Assembly: GCF_001949145.1 (NCBI RefSeq)
Contig: NW_019091360.1
Location: forward strand, 3,343,047-3,407,046
Length of the DNA: 64,000 nt
Reading direction: 5' to 3'
DNA from: Acanthaster planci
Lineage: Eukaryota > Echinodermata > Asteroidea > Valvatida > Acanthasteridae
Under the pieces are notes generated by a model. It saw nothing but the letters and a program-made list of their open reading frames with translations, was not told the DNA's origin and ran no database searches. Position numbers and translations under genes: made by a program. Of this stretch, positions 1 to 11,418 are shown piece after piece (position 1 is the first letter of the stretch; the number at the start of each line of letters is the position of its first letter).

Positions 1-1150
1 CATTTCGCTTTCTTGTGAGATATTGACCGCTAGCCTAGCCGTGACTTACTGGTAAGCCTGGCTTGTATGCTTTGGGTTTCAAAATCACTTGAACTTACAA
101 CTAATCGCCTACCATTGAAACAAGCATCAGAAGCCTTGTACACCACTTGGCAACCTACATAAGGCGTCAAAGCCTAGGAATGGTTGATTTTCTACAGAAT
201 ATTTCTGTGCCTTATTTTCACAAACGCTCTGCTTGCCTACCTTATATCAACATGTTCACCGGTGCACTTCTGAGGGAAGCCTAATTTTGTTTTTACCTAT
301 GGCTTTACTTTTCTTACCTCACTCAAAAACCTGCTGGATTAAAAACTTGTTTCTTTCTTTTGAATTTCTTTGACACGCTCATCCAGGAACTGCCTCCAAA
401 TAACAGTATCTCCCACAAATTACATGCCCACTGCAAGTTTTTCTTCAATGTCCTAGACTTGAAGAGTCACATTTCTTTCCTATCCCCTTCCTGGTTGAAT
501 GTTCAAATGACGGCCAGAAAGTGCTCTTTTCAGGACGGCATAACTCGGAGACTATTCCAATTACCATGACACATGACACTGATTCAAACAAGTCCATCCA
601 AAGTCAATCCTCTTTGCACCTTAGGGCATGGGCATCAATCAGTGTTGGATGGGGGAACACTTCCCCCAACTTTTTAAAGGGGGGTATATTTTCAAATGCC
701 GCAAGCCCCCTCCACTTTTTTCCCGGACCCTAAATTAAAATGGACAGTAAGCCAGCACTAGATTCATATTTCAACTGATATTATTTGCAAATTGAAATAA
801 ATCTTACAGCACTCGCTTAGAAAATTGTGGTAAAAAATTGCCTCAACTTTTGATGTGATTGATGCCTATGCATCTCAGGTTGAGGTCCAGATGGATAATG
901 AACCAGCGTTGGTCTACCCGACTGAGATTTGGAAACACTTTTCTTCTAAGTGTGTAGCAAAACTATCCAAACTTGCAGTTTAGATTAATTGTGAGGTAAA
1001 AGAATGAAAATTCCAATCTTTAACAAATTAGCAGATGAGGAAATCACTACACAAAAGATAGGACTTTACTGATTTGACATTTTCAGTTACAGGTGTTGAA
1101 TTACAGGTGCAATAGAATTTGTGGGAAATGCTTGAAATCTGGGGCAGTAC
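1..1150. other. Non-coding stretch, probably an intron of the FN3 gene
   Basis: No FN3-like exon or long reading frame with splice sites is visible here. The weak donor after the exon at 1151 (CTCTAA|gtactg) implies that the gene continues leftward beyond the window. Confidence 0.5.
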
Positions 1151-4100
1151 TTAGAGTAAACGCTTTGGAGATTGAAGAGCTTTCCTCCAGGTCACTACCC
1201 AAGCCAGCCACAGATGTCACAGTAACGTCATAAGGGCTGTTGGGATTCAGACCGATCAATGTGACAGCATTCCCCGCCGTTCGAGCACTAGCACTGGATT
1301 GGTTGCTACGCTCCATGTAAGTGACTTTGTAGTAGTCAACACGGTTTGGTTGTGTCGAGGGAGTGACAGTTATGGTGATGCTGGACACCTGTCGATTGGA
1401 GAAGCTAAATGAGCCGGGTGGACGCGGAGCTGGAAAAGGCCACAACAAAAGGAACAAATTACTGGCAGAAGACAACACAGAGTGTGGCCAACAATCTCCA
1501 AGAATTAAGATTGGGATTCATTCTCGGCTTTATTCACTGGGAAATATATAACTTCATGTGAACAACCAACATCTGGTATCGAAGCATGCATTCCATGGCA
1601 AACTCTGTCTGAACCCCCTATGGTAAACTATGGGCAGAGATGAGTGAGGGTGAATGAATACAGTATCAGAATGTAAACACTATGGTTGCTGTCTTACAAG
1701 AAAAGCGCCCTCAAGTTAACAATCCAGGCCCAAATGACGTACTAGGTGATCATTCCCAAAACAAAGTATTTCAGTCACAACCTATGTAACCGTAGACATG
1801 ACATTTTGAGTAATAATTTGTTTTTGCCAAGCTAAAGTTTTTCTGCACCCAGTTCATCTGTATGCTTTGGGGTTCACTAAATTGGACTAATTAGATTTGG
1901 GTATGTTTGTGGAACAAACCATTGCGAATCTGTGCTATGCTGTCAACAATGTACTGTCCACTTGAAGGCTGAATACGTAGCTCATATTGGTAGAGGGTGC
2001 CTGGTGTCAGACTGCTAAATGTGACGACCTCGACTCCGGCTACATCTTTGCTTTCCTGCACAGGAAATCTGTTGTTGATAGGGTCCGCCAGCTGAACCAT
2101 GGAAGCTGTGCTACCAGGCGGCAATGAAAAGTTGGGTACGCTAATGGCCATCATACCAGGGGTGTTTGTTGCAGCCAGTGAGATTCTATTTGCTAAAGGA
2201 TACCAGTGAAAAAGTAAAGGGGATTCAATGCAATGGCAAAAGGCAACAACATCAATACCAGCTAATGTTTGAAACAAAAAAAGGAGGGAAAACCCAGTGT
2301 CAACATGTAGAACTTTCTAGAGATCTATTTGTCAATGTGATTGCCATGTTCTTGAGAATATGTTTCTGAAAACTGAGTTACTTGTGAAGTTAAAATGTCT
2401 GAGAAATCCTCATGGTCCTACACTTTGCATTTGTACAGAGTACAATTTCTTTACAAATACCAATATTAGCATCGGTGTAGAGTTCCCATAGTGAAAAAAA
2501 AATTGACATTGTCAGGAAATTAGTTCTGTGATAAACATATGCACTCACTGCGCTGACGTTCTAACTTAAAGAAAAAGGATGCATTTTAGATAAGCGACCA
2601 AAAAGCAAATACGACTCCTGAAATTGATTTTGTCTCCTGATGACAATCCATCCTTACACAATGCATCAGAAAAAACCACAAATGGCACAGTTCTGTACTT
2701 ACCGGTACCCAATGTCTGTCGAGTGAACACTGCTGAATATGCTGAAGTGTTCATCACCCTGATACTGTAGTTTGTGCTGGGATACAAATGGTAGACGGTG
2801 AAATCCCTGATGGGGTCTGGGCCCACAGCAAACGGCGAGTCATCAGTCTGAGTGTTAGTGTCTATCCGTGTGACAACGATCTCACTCACAGAAACAGGAT
2901 TCGGCCATGTCAAGGTGTAACTGAAGGAGGTCACAGTCTGACTGGCGAGTCCAAGCTGTCCCTCAGCAAACTGCAATCAAAGCACAACGTGGAAAACACC
3001 AAGGAAATTAATTGGGGCAGGATTTTGTCAGCTAAATGTTTCAGCCAACACTATCCCCTGCTGACTTCAACGAGTCTTATGTCAAGGTTTGGTCACCTTT
3101 GGCAGATTTGGGGGTCACTATTAGAATTCTGCAGGTAATGGTTGGCGGGGGGGTCACAAGTGAAAGCACAAAGGTAAAGCATGAGACCCAGGGGATGAGG
3201 TTTCTCGTGCCTGACAAAAAGGCTTCATTTCAATTACAAACCATTTGTTGCACTTAGAGCTCCAAAATATCCAACAAATAAACTTCCAGGTGCAGAATAA
3301 ATTAGTATTCAAACATTTTTCAACCATGTTGCCTGCAGTACTCAAGGAAAAAAAGAACAAGAATTTTTCAGGAGTTGGGATGTTTGTTGTTGTTGCTTTG
3401 TTGCTATTGTCACTGTTTGTCTTTGTTTCTGCCATGGGGTTAGATTAGGTATGATACCAGACAGTTGCTTTCAGAGGGTTGCACGGCTAAGAGTCCCTGA
3501 CAGGTGTTTTTGTTTCCCATCTTGTCCAAAAAGCCATGGTCACAAATTTTCATTAATTAAAGCAAGGTACACATAGAACTGGAAACTATGTGAAAGTTGT
3601 GTTTTTGAGATATGCATCCTAGAAAAATTCCACACTTTGGAACTTGCTGATCAAGAATAGACATGTATGACAGGAAAAGCTGCAGGGAAATGAATTAAAA
3701 AAGATTAAGGACATAAGCTTTTTGAAAACAAGAAAGGACAAAGGGAATTGGGTCCTTCAAGCTTCACTTGTAATTCTCATGTTGTAGCTTGCGTAACTCT
3801 AGCCCTGCACTGGAAAATTAACGTGACACACTTTGACCATGACTGGTGATGTTTCTCTTGTTGATCATTCCTCAGGCAGCTCACTCGGGAACCATTTTGT
3901 TGAAAAACTTAAGTTCATTTAATTAAATACTGGTGCCATTACCTTCATTCATGCATTTGTGTCATTAAATTTAGTCCATTCGATAATGACGGCATCCAGA
4001 AATTGGACACCAATTCAGCCTGGTGTTCCCTAACGACCTAGCTCCAGAAACAAAATCCCATGTTAACATTTGAGAATTCTAGGCCAAGCCGCCATCATAA

Positions 4101-7100
4101 GTTCTAGGTCAGTGATGATAGACCTCTTTGTCAGTTTAAAACGCTCTAACTTAGCCTATATGTACCTCCCTGAATCGCTTTTGTGCACTCTATTCCAGCT
4201 ACTTCGAACGTCACAAGAGTTTGTGCTCTTCGACAGAAAATTTCCGTAAACGGTGTTCAACCAACTTAACTTACATGTAGGCTTGGCCTTGCCTTGGCCT
4301 AACCACCGTACCAACTTGACCGCGCACCGCACTTCAAATCCATATCAAATTACGTGCATCGTCTGCTTTTACTCTTCTGTACATACAAATCCTATTCTTT
4401 TCGCGATCACACTCCACCAATAGAGGGGGCTATGTCGACCAACAAGCGTGTGGATGCATCGATGCCACAGGCATATTAAAAAAGTTTTGTGGGGCGATTT
4501 GTGCATGGGTAGTATGCGAGAAGTGTAACTTTTTCCGACTTTGTCGATAATGATTCTTGGCGAGGTCTAGTAGGAGAATGTCTTCCTTTCTCTGTGTTTC
4601 TTTCTTTCTTTATGGAATGGCATGCTTTAGAAATAGTATCGGCACCCTTAAAATTAATGATCATTTCAGAAAAAAATTGTCAATCCATGTGTTTTAATCC
4701 TCCATTATCTGCCTGAGCTCAAGACTAAAGGCTGAATACTCTTCTATGGAGATGCCCTATCACCCCACTCCGTCAGCTTCTCAGTAAAAACAAAGACCCA
4801 ACAACAAATCACCAAGGAACTGAACATTTAAGACAGCAAAATCCCCAGTTTTTGACAAATTTTGGTGTTGAAATACCTGCAGCGTGGGGTTTTTCCTGGG
4901 GTGAAAAAAAGGATTATTATTATTTCTTTCTAGTAATAACACCAAGGATTCCTCAAAAGCGCCCTGGGCACTGTAGCTCGCAAGCCTGAAGAAACCCGTA
5001 GAGAGGAGACAGTGAAAAGCAGTTACAGTTTTAGAGGTGGGAGGAAAACCCCAAAGGAATATTCCGGGTAAAACCCACGGAGTCGGGTAAGGACTGAAAA
5101 CCCAATCCACATGTGGACCGGGCTGGGATTCGAACACGGGCCGCAGAGGTAGAAGGCGAGGAAAGAACCACTTCGCCAACCTAACTGCAAAGGGAATAAC
5201 GCATAAGACACTTTCATGTACTTGCTATATGCTTGTACAGCGTCAATGCTTTGGCATGCGTAACACCGGCGACCTTTCTATGGAACAAAAACCAGGAATT
5301 TTGCCCATGAATGGAATCAGACTTGCATATTTCCCATTAACCATTAGCGAGGCTAAATGATTCGGTCCACTGCACAAAATATTTCTAAATAGCATACTGC
5401 GTGTACATAGGGCGTGCAGGTTAAATGCATAATGGTGTTCATACATAAAGCAATAGTACTTGTAGCACACACTGACTGAGGCGATATGGGTGGAAATGTT
5501 TATTTTACAGTACATGGTTTTGTACCGCGTGCTCTCTCTTTGCATGACAGACACGGTTTTTGCCAACCAAATCACTGACGCGTTGGTACAGATCAAGGAA
5601 TAACGCCCGACGTGTGACCGCATAATTTCACTCACAGTGCAATTAAATGGTGGATGAACCCCTCCGTTTAAATTTAACGACGAAAAGGGGCATTTTCAGG
5701 CAAAATCTGTCATCAAGGGTGAACTTTCAAGGAGTAACATACAAAAGACAAGAAGAAGAAGAGTAAATCCCTTATGGTTTCTCTCTTTGAGTGGTTTCCA
5801 CTCTTTTTAAAGTGGTTTTCACTCTCTTAGAGTGTTTTTACAAGTGAGTTTTCCTCTCTAAAGAGTAGGCAACACGAGAAGGGTCTATAAAATATTTTAA
5901 TCCGCTCGAGGGAGAGCATGGGTAGAACGGCATATTTCCAAGACTGAAGTAGAATTGGACGACGATGTACACGTAGCATGAAAATCACCCAGTAAAAGTT
6001 CGACTGAAAGTGAGAACCGTAATGAAATTGCGATCCACATTGGAGTGAAACATTCCTCTCAAATTCGTCTGGTGTCCAGTTTCACTCAACTGGAGTAAAT
6101 TTTCCCTCTTTGGAATTTAGAGAGTAAATTATAGGGCTAGTGGTATGGTAGGTGTTAGCAGTTATGGTGAAAAACTGAAAAAGACTGTCGTTCTAAACTA
6201 ATCTTAATCAACATTTTCCCTATTTCCCTGTAAGAATAGACACAAATATATATTTGCCAAAACACTCAGCCCTGCTCATAGTTGATTGCGGTCACGTGCC
6301 ATTTTACAGATACAATATCTGTTATAATCGATAGACTTGTAATACGCAAACATTTAACACTATTGCATGCATTTAAACCAGCTTAAGGCCTTTTCATTGC
6401 GAAAAGGGAAAAAATCCCTAGAGATGAGTTAAGTTAAAACGAATCGCCACTCGAGCGCTGTATGGCTTTTGCAGTGATTCGTCGTGTATTTTCAAATGTT
6501 CAGTTTATTGAATATTATACACATAATGAATATTTATAAGTGCAATGGTAACATAATTTCATGAGTCAGAACATTTCGTCTGTTACCAAATGCAATCATT
6601 ATTACCACTGCACGAATTTGAAGCATTCGTTATTTGTTTTATACCTGCAGAAATCCTCTTCTGTTATGGGAGAACAACTACGGCTGCATCCGAATCTGTT
6701 GTCTAGAGCTAGGTCTAGGTCTTCACTCCATTAAAAGTACGTGGAGGCGCACAGACAGTAGACCTAGCCGTAGCTCTGGAAGGCCCGTTTCGGACACGGC
6801 CTAGGTCCGTCATTTTGCCAAACAGATTTGCGTCTGAAGCGCCCCCAACACTAGTACCATTTTATACTGGTTTCCGTGCCCGCATCATTATCCTCTTTAT
6901 TACTGGGAATGGGATATATGAAAAGAGGGCGGAAACCAGTCTTACGAAATAAAGTTCCTATTCAACGGATACCGTTGAATAGAACGAATAATTCAATGAT
7001 ACGTGACATACGTTCCACCGATCAGATTACATGGATTTATACAGGTATTGTCTAATCTAAAATAACAGGTGGGTCGAACTCCGTACAGAGATGTTGTTAC

Positions 7101-8877
7101 TCGGTTTTGCGAGAAAGTAAGATACATGTACTTCAAGATAAACAAACTTTTGCCCATCTTTATAAAACAACTTTTGTAGCAGGGTGTTGGGTGTATTCCA
7201 AAACTGAAGACCTATAGCTATCCACAAAATTAATGCAATGCCTCCGAAATGATAGGCCACTATACAGTGTATAGTCACGTACAGTACATGTGTCCAACAT
7301 TATTTGGACAATCATTAGTTTGCATTATGCATGTTCCTCATAAACCATCCCGTCAATGTTCCGTCAACCTGTTTGCGTATTCAATTACTGAACCATTCAC
7401 TCTTTTCGGAAACTAAACTTACGGAACTTGTTTAGTTACTTTCCAAAACTTGCCCATATCTCGACGTTTTGTTACCCTCTACGTTCGCCCGAATTGGGCA
7501 GGAAAGGTTTAGCAAAGCAAGGTTGAAAAAATCCAGTCTTATGACGGCCTTTATACGAGCTGACCCTGACAACTATTCTTTGTACGGATTTGAGACGGCT
7601 TTCAAGGATCGGTCATCCTGCGGACAAAAAAATAGCCGTTTGACCGGCAACTGAGCCAGGTCGAATTCGATTGTATTTTGCTTTAACAAAGCAGTTGGAA
7701 TGTTTGTAAGTGTGAACTGTGAATTGGGAAATGATCGGAAATTCCGCTTCTTAAGGTGTGTAATTAAATGATCCAAAATCTTCGGCGTGGGCCTATATTG
7801 TACGATTAGATCTACAGGAACTGGGTGAAAGCAATGAAACATTGCAAACCCGTTGTCTTCCTGTGGAGTTCGCGAATTCATGTTAATTTAAGGCACATTT
7901 ATTCTAACAATAATTTATTTATTACTAAAAATTTCAAACTTTCTAGGACAGGATTAAGATTGTGAAGAACGCTTCGAAGATAACAGCGTAGGGTTTTTGG
8001 GGGGGTTGCTTTTCAGCTTTGGAGAAGATAAAGCTGTATTGGTCAGATTATTTACAAATCAAGAAAAGGGAGGGATGGGTTTGTGACAATAAAGGGTGTG
8101 GCCCCGGCCCACAATTAATGCGAGATCAAATTCGACTTAATCATAAAAAGACACTAAAATATTCAGGAAATGTTTAACAAAAATAGTTCCGACTCCCCCC
8201 AAAAGCTGGAGGCTTCGATATTCTTTGAGTCGGTAACAGGCCAAGAGGTGGTGCGGATTTTATTTCCCATACATAATTATGAGACGATTTAGTTCTATTA
8301 CATAAAAGTAATGACATTCTTTTACAATGCTGACAAAGTACTTTTTGATATCGTTTGTATCATAAAGGTTCTCACAAACATTAGACCTAATCCTACAGAC
8401 TGGACAAGGTGTGTTTAGCAAGTGGACTTTCAAGAAACACACAGGTAGAACACTCTTTGCAGAGGAGATCAAAATATTATGCATTAATTATGTCGATAAT
8501 TATGTTACTTGCAAAACATTCATCTATAATTGTGTATTAATTTCCTTTTGAATTATAACCCAAAATGAAGGGCAGAATATCTCTGTTATGTTAAAACTTT
8601 CCTTCTACAAACTAAGAATCTGTAAAATCTGACAGAGATGGTATACCTTTCATAGCGGTGCTTATTACGTAATCGTTGTCGACCTCTTTAACACTAATCC
8701 CCTAGGGTGTATGTAAAATCATATTGAAATCAGAGGATTTGGGACTGTCAGGGATGCAACATATTAATCTCACAAGCCTGACGTAAAAGAGACAAACAAA
8801 CGACGCTCTTAATATCTTACCTTGAATTGAAATGTTGCGAGTGCCAGGCACAAACACACCAAGTTGCGATGCGCCAT
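1151..8877 (-). CDS. Fibronectin type III repeat protein, N-terminal part (gene runs off left edge)
   Basis: Four exons can be read on the minus strand: 8821-8877 (signal peptide), 2703-2970, 1920-2192 and 1151-1429. The last three each encode one FN3-like domain of about 90 residues, with typical W, L-x-P-x-T/N-x-Y and Y-x-[IV]-x-V patterns (for example TWPNPVS, YHLYPSTNYSIRV, LIGLNPNSPYDVTV). Splice phases agree. Exon 1 ends in phase 0 at AAG|gtaaga and the first FN3 exon starts in phase 0 and ends in phase 1 at a strong gtaagt donor. The other two are symmetric phase 1-1 exons of 273 and 279 bases, the usual arrangement for FN3 exons. The product should be secreted or a type I membrane protein. 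The repeats resemble those of receptor tyrosine phosphatases or adhesion proteins, but no catalytic or membrane part lies in the window, so the family stays open. Extra exons inside the 5.8 kb first intron cannot be excluded. Confidence 0.75.
4414..4432 (-). promoter_or_regulatory. CTCF-like motif, second copy
   Basis: The minus strand reads TAGCCCCCTCTATTGGTGG, differing from the 10695 site at three positions and matching the CTCF core slightly better at its 3' end (TTGGTGG). It lies inside the first intron of the FN3 gene. Confidence 0.3.
4911..5182 (-). repeat. tRNA-derived SINE
   Basis: Read on the minus strand, the element has a polymerase III A-box-like TGGCGAAGTGG (5168-5178) followed about 33 bases later by a B-box-like GTTCGAATCC (5126-5135). 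That is tRNA spacing and sequence. Downstream lies a tRNA-unrelated body with a CCGGAATATTCC/TTTTCCTCCCACC section like the conserved middle part of several invertebrate SINEs. It ends in a short ATT-repeat tail (about 4911-4925). The long minus-strand reading frame through it is incidental. Confidence 0.75.
6682..6801. repeat. Foldback repeat (MITE-like)
   Basis: Imperfect inverted arms of about 37 bases, 6686-6721 and 6761-6799, share TCCGAA and GAGCTA-GG-CTAGGTC blocks in opposite orientation around a 39-base centre. The structure fits a small non-autonomous DNA transposon. No target-site duplication was identified. Confidence 0.5.
6958..6982. repeat. Perfect 11-base inverted repeat with 3-base loop
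   Basis: CTATTCAACGG and its exact complement CCGTTGAATAG flank ATA. Just upstream (about 6869-6940) is a second pair, ACTGGTTTCCG and CGGAAACCAGT. No function is assigned. Confidence 0.6.
8689..8753 (+). repeat. Dispersed repeat, copy 1 of 3
   Basis: This block of about 65 bases recurs at 57353-57420 (same orientation) and 62641-62700 (inverted). Shared segments include GGGTGTA-GTAAAATCA, ATTGAAAT and GGATTTG-GACTGT. It looks like an old mobile-element fragment; the full element is not recognised. Confidence 0.65.
8821..8877 (-). CDS. Signal-peptide first exon of the FN3 gene
   Basis: An ATG at 8877 opens 19 codons reading MAHRNLVCLCLALATFQFK, a short basic start followed by a hydrophobic stretch, as in a cleavable signal peptide. 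The exon ends exactly at AAG|gtaaga in phase 0, which matches the phase 0 acceptor (ttgattgcag) of the first FN3 exon at 2970. It is far too short to be found by ORF length alone. The link to the FN3 exons is inferred from strand, phase and the need for a signal peptide; no other candidate first exon was seen nearby. Confidence 0.65.
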
Positions 8878-11418
8878 GACGAAGCCTCTCAGGGGCCCAA
8901 TGCTGGGCGCAGCAAGCCTCCCCCCAAAAAACCCAAGATTTTTCTCCAAATCACTGTTTCCAACTAATTAAAAACCATCTGAACTTTCCCACGATGAAGT
9001 ATTGCCAAAATGAACTTATAATTCTGTGAGGGAACGATCATGAGACAACTGCTCGGAATTGAGACGAAATCAGTCGGGAAAAGTTTGTCCTACTTGCTTG
9101 GTGGGTGAAAACGCCCAATGAGGAAGCTCACAAAAAAATTTGTGACCGTGTTTTCCCCGGTGTACACGTTATTACCATAGGTGGGGCAAGTTTGGTTGGT
9201 ACCACATTGCCTTTACAAAGTGAAAAAAATTATGGGCGCAGCCTTGAACGCGCATGATTGGTCCGCCTGGCTGACTGCCTTTCTTTTGCTTTTTTATCCC
9301 TCGAACAAAAGCTTCTTTCAAATTCTCGGGACAAAAACATTCTCCCTAAAAGGGCATGCACTATTTTTTATGGCAGACCAATTCTTATGTAAAGTATATA
9401 CCTGTGATCTTTATAGGAGTGAGCGCCATTACTGATGCGAGCTGGTGACACAGCGAAAAATATACTAACGCAGCCACTACTACAAAGGTACTCGTTTTTG
9501 CCTTGCACAATGGGGGTATGTGGCCATAAATTCAATGTACTTTGGAATGGAAACTTTGCGGATTCAACGAGAAACGTCGACAAAAAAGATAAAGAAACAA
9601 AACTACGACTAAAGTTCAGGCATAATATGACATGAGATATTTTATCCCAGTTTAAGTCTTCGGATTGTTGGTGGGTTGAAGATGTGGGCCTATAGGCCTA
9701 TAAAAATATTCCATGAGATGTCAACAAACTGAGGTGTCAGCATTGGTGCATGACCATTCACGACAAGACTGAAAAAGTCTAAAAATCCTTCACAGCCAGA
9801 CGACGCCAATTTATAGCTCTACGGCGGTAAATATAGTCATTTTGTAAACGGGCTGCAACTCTCATGATGCAGCAGCATCAGCGGCAACGCACCAGCCTGA
9901 TGCTTAAACAGTGGGACATATTCTTCTGGAAATATTGTGTTTACAAAATATGACTCACTGATGTGCGAGATCGAAATGGGAAAAAAAAAGCCGAGGCTCG
10001 TCATTTCATTATGAAAACGAACTTCGCGGAAAGGGAACGCCCTTTCGTGAGCTGCTGCCGCGGAACTGTGACAAAAAATCAAGGTGAATGGGCTGACATT
10101 GCCTACTCGTATAGCTCAACGACTGAACTTTTGAGGGACATTCGTTTGGTAACATGTTAAAATTTCAACATGTCACCTTCAGCTAGTGCTCATTTTGATT
10201 AATTAATGTCATGACAATGAACATCGTTTTTATGCTGAAAATAGAGTCGCTTACTGAATAACTTTATTCCTGTGGTATCTCCATTTGACTGTATTTCACG
10301 GGAGAACCTAAAAATTTGGGATTGATGGCAAATACAACCACCCAACCTTCGCCGCCTTGAAATTCTCTGACGAAATTAAGTTTTTGTCCACTGATTACTT
10401 TTTAGTTTTTAAAAGAAAAGGGACAGAATTTGCCTGCCTGTGAACTTTTATTTCTGCGTACAACCTTTAATTGAGGGTGCCATATCTGTTTGCATTTTTC
10501 TCCTTCAAAATGGTGAGGTGCTTCGCAATGATCATCCGTGGAAGACACTCTTCCAAAAGTTATTAGATAACCCAACCAAACTTGACAAGAAACTGGACGC
10601 TTTCTCCAAGTCATCAGAGAGTTGCATTTTTCTCTTTCTGATATGCCAGGTATTAATTATATGCAGTTTATGCAAAACGGGCACAGTTTCTACATAGCGC
10701 CCTCTATTGACGGGGAATAATGGGGGTTTTACATTGAATGAACAGGCCTGATGATATACGTTTCCCTGTTATTTCGGATTTTTTTGGTCCGTAAATTTTG
10801 AGCAATTTGGGTAAGGAATTGGTGATACTACCACAGAAGAACACTGGACTACGGTACAATAACTCTACATGCGCATTTCTTTCAGCATTTAAAGCAAGCA
10901 CAACACATCAAGGTAGGCCTGAGTTTTGTACTTTTAATGCATTGTCACGGCCAAAGGCCACAGCGAATGTTAGCGTATTGCAAACCAGATCATCATTCTG
11001 TAGGACCATGGAGGAAGGAAAAGGCCTAGGTAGATGATTTCGCATACACCTACAAGTTTTATATATTTACCGACTGGCTTGTGTGTAGAGAATTTTCTGA
11101 AAATTATTATGCAGATTCCTGATAACTTTAAAATAATAGCATCAGGCAGAAGCCAGATTTTTATTTTGAAAACTACAAAAGTGCGACGATAAATTTCCTG
11201 GTTTGAATAAGGGACATGGTTGGTCAAAGTTGGGCCTCCAACAGCAAATGCAACAGAGTGCATATTCGTGTAGTCACAGCCTTTTTCTTTTGTCCATTGT
11301 TTCTTTTACCATCCAGACAGTGGTCATGGTTATTGAAACTACATGTTCTACAAAATGCTGACTGCAGTTCAGAAGTGAGACCTTGCCAGTCAGAATAGCA
11401 CCAGTGAAAGTTGTAAAT
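8878..11418. other. Spacer between divergent FN3 and ZF-A genes
   Basis: The FN3 gene (leftward) and ZF-A (rightward) diverge here, so promoters and untranslated first exons of both are expected, but no TATA box or other core element can be called with confidence. A polypyrimidine tract and CAG at about 11300-11318 and another acceptor near 11370 show that ZF-A has at least one upstream exon, which I could not locate. A CTCF-like sequence lies at 10695-10713. Open frames in this stretch show no domain. Confidence 0.4.
10695..10713 (+). promoter_or_regulatory. CTCF-like motif (candidate insulator site)
   Basis: TAGCGCCCTCTATTGACGG resembles the core of the animal CTCF binding motif (AGCGCCCCCT-x2-TGG). 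It sits between two divergent genes. A near-identical sequence is on the minus strand at 4414-4432. The short core GCGCCCTC also recurs elsewhere in the window, so a transposon-end origin is possible. Confidence 0.3.

Larger units (their letters stand above)
2971..8820. other. First intron of the FN3 gene, repeat-bearing
   Basis: This 5.8 kb interval holds a tRNA-derived SINE (4911-5182), a foldback repeat (6682-6801), a 25-base perfect hairpin (6958-6982), short nested CACTCT/AGAGTG hairpins around 5790-5860 and one copy of a dispersed repeat (8689-8753). Minus-strand reading frames such as 7573-7881 (102 codons) have no recognisable domain and no convincing splice context. Confidence 0.5.
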
